Source of the DNA: Aquanectria penicillioides
Taxonomy: Eukaryota > Ascomycota > Sordariomycetes > Hypocreales > Nectriaceae
DNA length: 64,000 bases
Direction of reading: 5' to 3'
NCBI GenBank assembly: GCA_003415625.1
Contig: PYIU01000007.1
Coordinates: 1,612,001-1,676,000, forward strand
Program-made: the position numbers and the translations under genes
In this document: positions 55,800 through 64,000 of the stretch, piece after piece
How the letters are laid out: each line of letters opens with the position of its first letter
How positions within the stretch are numbered: position 1 is the stretch's first letter
The notes under the pieces: model-generated
Told to the model about the DNA's origin: nothing
The model's input: only the letters and a program-made list of their open reading frames with translations
The model's database searches: none

Positions 55800-57732
55800 G
55801 AATGAAATGGATGGCGGCCCTGAAATGCCGGCCTGCAGGTTGGAGGCAGCCGCGGCAGGCTGCAGGTAGGTTTTTTTCACGCTCAATGCAGGTAGTTGTC
55901 ATGGAAAAGGGTTTGACGCGATGCAACCGCCCCTGCCGGCTTCTCTTTTGCACAGCATCTTTAAAAACCGCTGACTCTTTCGGTTTATATCTCTCAGTTG
56001 CATCATCTCGTTTCCTAGGACAGCACATGAACAGCTTTTGCTCTTTGGCGGGGGCGGGGGATTTCCGAAAGTACCGCACGCGTACCCTTTTTTGCACCGT
56101 GCCGAGCAAGACGTGGATAGGACACACTGATTCAGGCACGGGGCCTGGTTGAAACCCGTCACCGCGCACTTGCTGCGCTGCACTGTGCAGATGGTGTTAC
56201 GTGCGCTGGCATTGGCGATTGACGTCCTGGCAGTGATTGACCTTCCCTCCCTCCGGGTACCGATGGACCAGCATCGCCATGGAAGGTCTTTCTTTTCTTT
56301 TTCTCAGAATTTTTTTTCCTCCTCTTTTCTGCCTGTGCATTCTTTGGCTCCGGAGCACAGGATGGGGCTTGACTCATTCGGGGTAGCTCAGATGTCTCGG
56401 GCCGTGCTAGACCAGGTGCCAAACTGCAACAGCGTTGCTCCGTGTTGACCGGATAGCGTGCATACTGTGCTTGAATAGTTCCGATTTCACCTCACCTTGC
56501 TTGGTTGGTTGACCACCACCATCACCACCATCACCACCACCACCAACTCCAAGCACCATCAGCACCGCTGTCCTCTTAGCCCGACTCACCATCCAGCTTT
56601 GGTCTTCCATCATTCTTCGCTTCTCTTCGAGTTTGCTCCTCTCTGCCGAAGCTAACTCAAAAGGATGGGTTCCCCTGTTTTAGTTCTCATGGTCACCCGG
56701 AACTCAAGTATATTTTGTCCAGTCTTGTCCCGTCGCCTTGCCTTTTACCTCGAAACCAACCCAAAAAAAAATCTAAACCAACCCCGAAAAGAAAAATAAT
56801 GGACCTGTGATATCCGGTGTCATCACCCATCTCCACTTAATTATCCCCCCTCCTCTTGCCTCATTTCTCCTACCTCTGTCTCGCCATCTCGTCACCTGGT
56901 CAGTTCAGCCGGCACGGCTCTTGGCTGGTCCTGGTCCTGGTTTACCCGCTGCTCACCGTGCTCACCCGGCTGTTCCCTCTGACTCTGCTGTTACTCATTT
57001 CTGCCCTCCGGCCTCGCAAATAAAAGGAATAGTTAGGACAGGGCAAAGAACGAAGGGGGCCAAAAAAAAAAATCTAACAGGCCAACACACCATCCTATCT
57101 CTCCTCCGCCTTCACGAGCCTCTGACGTCGACGGCCGCGATCGAGTCGACAGTGTGACGGCGCACGAAACTGCACTGGATCATCGTGTCCCCTGTCTCTC
57201 ACCCGCCATCCTTCAGTGCAGCAGCGCGCACCCTTCTTTCGGCTACCCACTACCACGACGCAGCAGCCGCCGACGCCAACGCCAACGCACGCACGCGCGC
57301 ACGCAGATTTCCAATCCCGCCTCCACCTTGGCGGGCCAGGCCTGAAGCCTCCCCTCCACCAAAAGCATCCCCCACTCCACTTTGTGCCATCCACTCACCC
57401 ACTCGCCATCCAAGCAAGGCAACCCTACCTGGTCTGGAAATCTCAACGGAGGTTTGGCCAGTACAAGCCGAATACCTACTGTATACTGCGCAGTACCTGG
57501 TGTTGGTCTCACCTGCGCACAGTCACCGGTACTAGCCCCGTACCGTTCGGTAGGTAGGTACTGTACCTTGCTGTGCGCTGCACCCAGTCCACGGTCCCAG
57601 TGCGTGCGGTCCTGTTCCAACCAAGACAGACCCAGTCTAAGCCCGGCGGGCCATTGAAAAAAAAAAAAAGTCGACGCCGGGTTTCGCCTCGCAAAACCCT
57701 CGCCTCGTCTCGTTTTGTCAACTTGTTCGGTT

Positions 57733-57758
57733 CTCGACTCGACTCGACTCGACTCGGT
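57733..57758 (+). repeat. CGACT pentamer repeat
   Basis: Five tandem CTCGA/CGACT units followed by CGGTTCGATCC, within the C/T-rich leader of the PRPP synthetase gene. Confidence 0.85.
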
Positions 57759-58063
57759 TCGATCCCTCTTCGGGTTGCTCCTGCCCGTCGTCATTGCTCT
57801 TGCATCTCAAGTTCCCCTCATCTCCTCAATCCCAACCTCGAGATCCCCTCCTGCCTATTCTCCTGCATCTTCATCGCTTCCTTCTCCCGTCGTCATCGCT
57901 CAGCGCCCCTCCGATTCCGCCCCGCCAACCTGCGACCGCCTTCCGTTTCCGTCCGCCGCAGTTGACTTGACATCAAAACTTTTGCCTCCCTCTTTGCCTT
58001 CCTCCTCCAGCTCCCATCTCGACAAAGCCAATTCTCTTCTCCTTTGCGCAAATCACCATCATC

Positions 58064-59501
58064 ATGGTGCGCAACATCTGTATCCTGGGCGGCAATTCCC
58101 ACCCCCAACTGACTGAGAATGTCTGCAACATGCTCGGTATCCCGGCTAGCGATCGTATCCTCAACAAGTTCTCCGGCGGCGAGAGCCGTTGCGAGATCAA
58201 AGACTCTGTCCGTGGCAAGGATGTCTACATCATCCAGTCCGGCTCTGGCAATGTCAATGATAACCTCATTGACCTCTGCATCATGATTTCCGCCTGCAAA
58301 ATCGGCTCTGCCAAGCGTGTCACTGCCGTCATCCCCCTCTTCCCCTACTCGAGGCAGCCCGACTGGCCCTATAACAAATCCGGTGCTCCTCTTACCCAGT
58401 CCACTGCCACTTCGAAGAAGGACTATACGTTTGAGAGCGTCCCTCCTACACCCCGTCCGGGTGTTCCCCGGTCTGCTGGCTTGCTCAATGGCGTCAACAC
58501 TCTCACTGAGAAGCTCACTAAGACCTCCCTCACCAACGATGGCACCAATGGTAACGGTGCTGCCACCAATGGAAGCGCCAGCACCAATGGCAACACTAGC
58601 ACCAATGGCAGCGTCAATGGCGACTACACAGCTCCTCGCCGCTCAGACACCATCTCCAGCTCCAGCTCCGTCACTAACCGTGGTCACCATGCTGAGAGCT
58701 CAATCTCTTCGCAAAGAAGCTACACCACCCACGACTACGAGAACCCCAACAACATCAATGTGTTCAAGGCTAAGTCCGGCTACAAGCAGTGGGTGGCCCA
58801 GGCTGGCACCCTCGTGGCTGACCTGCTCACTTGCGCCGGCGCCGACCACATCATCACCATGGACCTTCACGACCCCCAATATCAAGGCTTCTTTGACATC
58901 CCCGTCGACAACCTCTATGGCAGTGCATTGATTCAGAACTACATCAAGCAGAGCATTCCTGGCTTCCGGGACGCCGTTATTGTCTCTCCCGATGCCGGAG
59001 GCGCGAAGCGCGCCACTCTTATCGCTGACAGCCTCAACATGGACTTCGCTCTAATTCACAAGGTAACTCAATTCTTCATAAAACACTCCCCCTCCCGTTC
59101 ACGACTCATGTAATCCCCAGGAACGCCGTCCCACCCGGTTTACGGAGCAGCGCAACGCCAGTATGATGCTTGTCGGCAACGTCGCAAACCGCATCTGCAT
59201 CCTTGTCGATGACATCGTTGACACCGCCAACACCATCACCCGAGCTGCCAAGCTCCTGAAAAAGGAGGGCGCCGTCAAGGTTTACGCCCTTCTCACCCAC
59301 GGTGTCTTCAGCGGCGATGCCATCAACCGCATCAACGCCTCCGGTATTGACAAGATTCTTGTCACCAACTCAGTCCCCCAAGCCGACCACCGCCGACTAT
59401 GCCCCAAGCTCGACGTTCTCGACATCTCACCCGTTTTTGCCGAGGCTATCCGACGGGTTCACCACGGCGAATCCATCAGCGTCCTCTTCCAACACAACTG
59501 A
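58064..59501 (+). CDS. PRS: Ribose-phosphate pyrophosphokinase (PRPP synthetase) with a large loop insertion, Prs1/Prs5 type
   Basis: Coding exons are join(58064..59062,59121..59501), 459 aa against about 318 for the core enzyme; the 58-bp intron is 59063..59120. The family makes PRPP from ribose 5-phosphate and ATP for purine, pyrimidine, His and Trp synthesis. The start [18 protein letters not shown], then [19 protein letters not shown] and NDNLIDL are the N-terminal half; [17 protein letters not shown], the PRPP-binding loop [12 protein letters not shown] (362-373) and [13 protein letters not shown] form the C-terminal half. [20 protein letters not shown] is the divalent-ion/ATP signature. 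After FPYSRQ (93-98), where simple enzymes have the short catalytic loop before the next helix, about 140 residues are inserted. These are rich in Ser/Thr/Asn/Gly ([14 protein letters not shown] repeats). Yeast Prs1 and Prs5 carry comparable non-homologous regions tied to cell-integrity signalling; which of the two this matches is not certain. Confidence 0.92.
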
Positions 59502-60952
59502 GGTGCCCCACAAAGCTGAAAAAGCACCTCATGACGAATCACCAACCACTATACCACCGCAGCACACCACGGCGTTTTATTTCCGCATGGACGAGTCGGC
59601 CCTCGATTCTAGTTGGTATTCCCTGTTTTCCTCGACGTCGCCCCCACAGGGCGCTCCACCCCTCGCCACCCCACGTCGCGACGACGCTCAGCAGCCGTCT
59701 AGCGACGCATTTCTCTGATCTGGGTCGTTTTGTTTTGGAGTTTATCCGGGAACTTCTCGTGTCACGTTGCATGTCTCTCATCTGCCACGCCTTGGTTCGC
59801 GGGCATCCTTTTTTTTTTTCGATATTTTCCGCCATTTCATCCCCACCCCCAAGATTGTATCCTGACCAGATACTTTGGCATCTTGCACCCGTGCTTGTAT
59901 GCGAGGAGACGTTTGGAAGGAAGGGATTTGTTGGAAGCAGGTGGCAGCACGGATCGGAGGACGGGTCTTGCTGATTTCTGCTCTGCTGCACATTGTCATC
60001 CATTTCCACCCTCCATCCCCCTCGTCTCTTTTTCTTGGCACTCTGTTTTTTTTTCTTATTTTCCTTTGCTCTTTTGCTACACACAAACAAAAACTCGGAG
60101 GAGGCCATGTACACTTCACTCCCCGCTTTACACAAGTGGGGAGGAGAAGCTGCGATGGACGAAAGAAAACTACCTCTTGAGACTCAACATAACACAAATC
60201 TACAACCCATAGAAGTAAAAATCGATCGTAGACTTTGGACAAAAATCTAGACAGGAGTCATGGCCTGGGTCTTCGCTGCAGGGGGGCGCACGTTTGCCTT
60301 TTTGTGATCATCCCAGGCCCGGAGCCAGCTATGCTACGCGAATAGCAACGCTGATGTACAATGAGAAAACACATTATAAAAAAAAAATACAAAAACGTTC
60401 TGAACTGAGTTCTTGTCCCTGCTTCTAGTCCGTGATGCTGCCCTTGCGGTGTGGGTGCGGGATTCAGTATCTCTCACACTTACCTCTCGTAACACATGAT
60501 TATATGATAGATAGAATGGGGAGGCGCAGTTCGATTTGTCATGGCACATTCTCTTTCATTCATCATGGTCCTATTTGGGTAGTTGCTAAAAATCTATATA
60601 CCCCGGACACCATGTCTATTCCATTATCACAATCCTTGTTCATTCTAGGGGTGGACATTCCCTTATCAATGGGATGACGCTCATCTGATTTTTGGGCCGA
60701 CCTTATCTGGTCTCATGAGAAGATAGCGAAGAAAGAAAGAACAAAAAAAAAACCCCCCACAAAGAGGAAAGGCAAGAAAAGTCATCCGAACGCCAGGGCT
60801 CTCATTTGTGAAACCGGGAAATCCCTCTCACAATTAGAGCATGCAACAGAATCCAAGGATGGAAAGTACATGGGAAGAAGCGAAGACCACATCAAAAGCG
60901 GTCAGTTTCAGCTCTGGAGCCTAACCCGGGGGATGGGCTTCAGATTGGAGTT
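59502..60952. other. Intergenic between convergent PRPP synthetase and E2-PARP genes
   Basis: Both neighbours end here. T-rich (59810-59820, 60047-60060) and A-rich (60379-60388, 60744-60754) stretches fit 3' UTRs. No further exon recognised. Confidence 0.5.
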
Positions 60953-63900
60953 TTATGTGGTGCTCGCCGAAGTAGGCAGCCAGACTGCGGCGGATACAGA
61001 GTCAATATCGGTTGGGAGCTGCCATCCATGCCCAGCTACGGCACGTCGGAACGCGTCCACAGCCTCGCCGATTCCGTAGTCTCGATTTATGGCGAATGAG
61101 CTTCGGTCCAAGCGTGCTGGCGGGTCCAAGTCGCACATGTTCATGCGAACCTCGAGCAGCACCTTTTCAAGAGAGAGTGCAGGGGACCAGCCCGAGTTGG
61201 TGAGCAGCTCGGAGCAAACAGCGCCGCCGGCAGTGACATGGCCGCCGCCGCCCTGAGCGAAAGCGAGGAATCGTGGGCGGACGACGCGAACAAAGGGTGG
61301 GGACATGGGGAACGATGCTCCAAACCGAAACTCTAGAACGACGCTGGAACAGCCCGCACGCTTCATGTCCTGCGCAAGGGGTAGGGACTCGTCGAAGCTG
61401 TGGACCTCGACAATCCAGTGAAAGAGGTTGGAAATCTTGTCGAAATCGATAAACCAGCCCAGGGCGTGGATGTCGGCCGTGGCTTGGATTCGATGAAGGT
61501 CCTTGATCTCTCGGTTGAGGCACCGAAGGGCGGCAGGAGAGGATGATGCCCAGGTTGGTTCAAGGAGCTTTGGAACAGAGTCGAGGTCCAGGCCTCCTGG
61601 CGTGAAGCGTGTGATATCGCCGTCGTTAGGAACCGTTGCGCTGTTCACAGGAGATGCGTTTCTCGCTTCCTGCATGGCCGTGGTCAGCTTGAATGGTCGT
61701 GACACTCCCATGCCGGAGTCTTCTGATGAGCGCCGTCGTTGCCGCACCGTTAATTCTTTTCGGGTTTCATCCTCAGAATCCAAGAGGTCATCGATATCAT
61801 CTTTAGTCGCCTCCCAAATATCCGTATCCAATCTGTCATCAACTAGGAAATTGCTAGGATGGCCTCGAGCATCATCTTTTATCAACTCAGGCCGTCGCCT
61901 AGCTGGAATTGCCGATAAAGGAATCTCGATATTCGTTGCATCAACGCCTACAATTTGGCAATCGGGGTCCTGTTTTAGGTATCCTATGCTCTCTTGGGTA
62001 AAGGGCTTCGGGAATGGCTGGCTCACTGCTGGCGGCTTGGGGTCAACACTGGCGAATAGGTACCGGCATTGAATCCACTCGACTTTGTTGACAACATAAT
62101 GCGGGCTGGAGGAGATAAATTTTTGGGGCACGTTAATAACCTCGCAGATGCTTATGGCGGAAGACACCTTCAACTGAGAGTTTGGCCAGGTGTTGATCAC
62201 CACCTGTCAATGGATGGTGTTAGTGCTGTTGGGGATTCTGATCTGCTGCCCCAAAGAGTAAAGGTAAAGGAAGGAGCACATACCGGATGAGTCGGCTTGA
62301 TACCAAATGATCCCGAGTATCCTTGGCTGACTTGGAAACTTTTGCTAAAGTAAACACCGTTTCCATATGCACGGCCGTGAAGACTGGTTGCAAAGTCCAG
62401 TCCAGTTCGGATTATACTATGCCAGTTACCCAGTGGGCTTCCATGCCATGCAAACAGGCTGGGATATTCTTTTTTTAGGCCCTGATATTCCCCATGTTTC
62501 TCCAGTTCCTGGATAAACTGCTGTTCCTTCTCTGGAGAGCCTTGAGCAAAACGGAATTGCATCCAGGACTGGTCCATGCCAGTCACCTGGTTTGCAGTGC
62601 TAACCAAGGGGCTTGAAGGCGAGGGCTCCTTGGGATTGGGAACTGGTGCATCTTGGACTATGAATGATCGGTTCGAAGCCACAATCCAATTCAGCAAGGC
62701 CAGGGTGGAAGTATCCATCCGCTTCCAAGTGGATAATAAGCGACCGGGTCGTTCCATCAAGTATCCCCTCATATCAAGGACTGATGGAATATTGGATGTC
62801 ATAAGCATCAAGGCTGTGTTTCTTTCTGGAATTTCTAGCTCGTCAACGTTTTTGTCGTGCTTGAAGAGGAGCACCCGTTGCCACTCTGAACTGGGTTGCG
62901 TGGCTTGGCTTATAGCCGCCTCATCCAATGGCGCAACGTTAGGCGGCCCAGTCATCGTTGTGACAATTCGAAAGGTGCAGGAGGCACCCGTGACTGATTC
63001 TATAACGCAAACATGTCGTTCAAGGCCTATTGGCAGGGTTAGAGCTCAGCTTGTGGGGTTTGTGAAATATGGATGGAGTGTTGATATGTTGACGAGAACA
63101 TACCTCCAGTCATAATGGAGCTCGACGGAGTGGGATCGATGCCCTTGAGAACCAACATCACAAAATTTCCCTCCTTGACAGTTCTGTACGAGCTATAATC
63201 GCCGTTATCGAATTTTATAGTTCTGTTCAGAAAGCAAGTATCGACTTCGATATGCTCAGATGGTTCTCTCAAACTGCCAGTGCGCGCGCATTTCAGGTTC
63301 AGTCCGATTGGGAACTCCCGAAGTCGATGTTCCAAAGCTGCAGAGTAAAAGAAACTGATCAATAGGTCGACAACATATGGGTTGTTGATGATTTCGTGCT
63401 CAATGCTCTGACCAAAACCTAGGGAGAGGTACTGGTATAAGCACAAAGGCTTGTCACAAACGTACGGTTTGACCGCCTCAAATGTTTCGTTGGTCCTTTG
63501 AAAACAGACCATACAGTACTTTGTGCATTGAATCAATCTTTGAAGTCCAAATTGGATAGCTGCCAAAGGAGTATTTAGGTCGTCTCGTTCATCCAATGCG
63601 TAATCATGCGGGAGCCACGCTAAATCTGTAGGATTCTCTTCGGGTTCTTCGGACTGGGTCGTGTCATCCTCCATACTATGCTGTTCCTCAAATTGATCCC
63701 GGCGGTGGGCACCTCTGCTCAAGTTAAAGTAGAAAGCTTGTGCCTTGTCCCACGAGAGTCCTTGGCTTCTCCTGACGAGCAGAGGTCCGATAAATCCTTG
63801 ATTGAGAAGCAAGTCAAGGGACCCTGACATGTATAGCGGGACGAACGAGTCGGTGCTGCTTGCATCTCCCGGGGCTGAAATTGGCATTTCGCTCTCTAGT

Positions 63901-64000
63901 GCCTCTTCAAATTGTTGCTTTTGGTCGAAGGCGGCACACGCCGTAACTAGTGAAGGTCTAGGGGTCGTGCATTTGCCAAACCGAAATTGCAAACGAGATA
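60953..64000 (-). CDS. PARP catalytic domain fused to C-terminal E2/UBC domain (partial, runs off the window)
   Basis: Exons are complement(63104..>64000), complement(62284..63026) and complement(60953..62203); introns of 80 and 77 bp; 962 residues visible, start beyond the window. The first part has a cysteine-rich block (CTKYCMVCFQR...VCDKPLCLYQYLSLGFG) like that before the PARP domain in PARP6/8. Next comes the PARP fold: LFAWHGSPLGNWHSIIRTGL, then HGRAYGNGVYFSKSFQVS, with the NAD-binding His and Tyr. The third triad position falls near CRYLF and seems to be Tyr or another non-Glu residue, as in mono-ADP-ribosylating H-Y-Y PARPs. A disordered acidic/RS linker follows. Finally an E2 domain: FRFGASFPMSPPFVRVVRP, GGHVTAGGAVCSELLTNSGW and SPALSLEKVLLEVRMNM, with the putative catalytic Cys in GAVCSELL but without the classic HPN. 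Such UBC-PARP fusions are known in fungi; substrate and role are not known to me. Confidence 0.9.

Larger units (their letters stand above)
53809..58063. promoter_or_regulatory. Intergenic: RPC17 promoter and long PRPP-synthetase promoter/leader
   Basis: Over 4 kb without a recognised exon. It contains long A runs (55386-55400, 55777-55799, 56763-56771, 57657-57669), a CACCAC/CATCAC tract (about 56513-56550), and a CGACT pentamer repeat (57733-57758). From about 57700 a strongly C/T-rich leader runs to the ATG at 58064. CCTACCT/GTAGGTAGGTAC elements near 57548 resemble the palindromes at 38.4 kb. Confidence 0.5.

Overview
The window looks like nuclear chromosomal DNA of a filamentous ascomycete (Pezizomycotina, most likely Sordariomycetes and perhaps Hypocreales). 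The genes carry short GT-AG introns of about 50-140 bp with CTAAC-type branch sites, leaders are C/T-rich, the overall base composition is GC-rich, and every recognisable protein has a fungal core-eukaryotic family. The organism assignment is inferred from family resemblance, not from a search.

Left block (about 1.9-12.0 kb): TMA46 (CCCH zinc-finger ribosome-associated protein, minus) is divergent from the very small OST4 gene (52 aa, plus). These are followed by YRA1/ALY mRNA-export factor (plus, six exons, one 819-bp intron), the p23/Sba1 Hsp90 co-chaperone (minus), and VPS24 of ESCRT-III (plus).

Middle block (about 12.0-42.2 kb): roughly 30 kb with only one convincing protein gene, a 154-aa Ser/Asp-rich protein at 27.1 kb. 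The rest is GC-rich non-coding sequence with many microsatellites, a G-quadruplex-type repeat, perfect palindromes and tRNA-like A-box fragments. An AT-richer block at about 30.1-33.0 kb may be an old mutated repeat.

Right block (42.2-64 kb) is gene-dense again. It holds a 1,600-residue WD40/helical/RS-rich scaffold protein, GPI15 (PIG-H, first step of GPI anchor synthesis), PUS3/DEG1 (tRNA pseudouridine 38/39 synthase), an atypical CaaX-ending Ras/Rho-like GTPase, RPC17/RPC9 (RNA polymerase III), a PRPP synthetase with a large insertion in its catalytic loop, and a minus-strand PARP catalytic domain fused to a C-terminal E2 (UBC) domain, cut by the window end.

Three genes (TMA46, the WD40 protein twice, PUS3) show single-base frame breaks. 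Each is repaired by one extra C in a run of 3-8 Cs (G on the plus strand for the two minus-strand genes). This pattern points to homopolymer under-calling in the assembly rather than to true pseudogenes. The genes do not form a pathway cluster; this is ordinary housekeeping content around an unusually long gene-poor interval.
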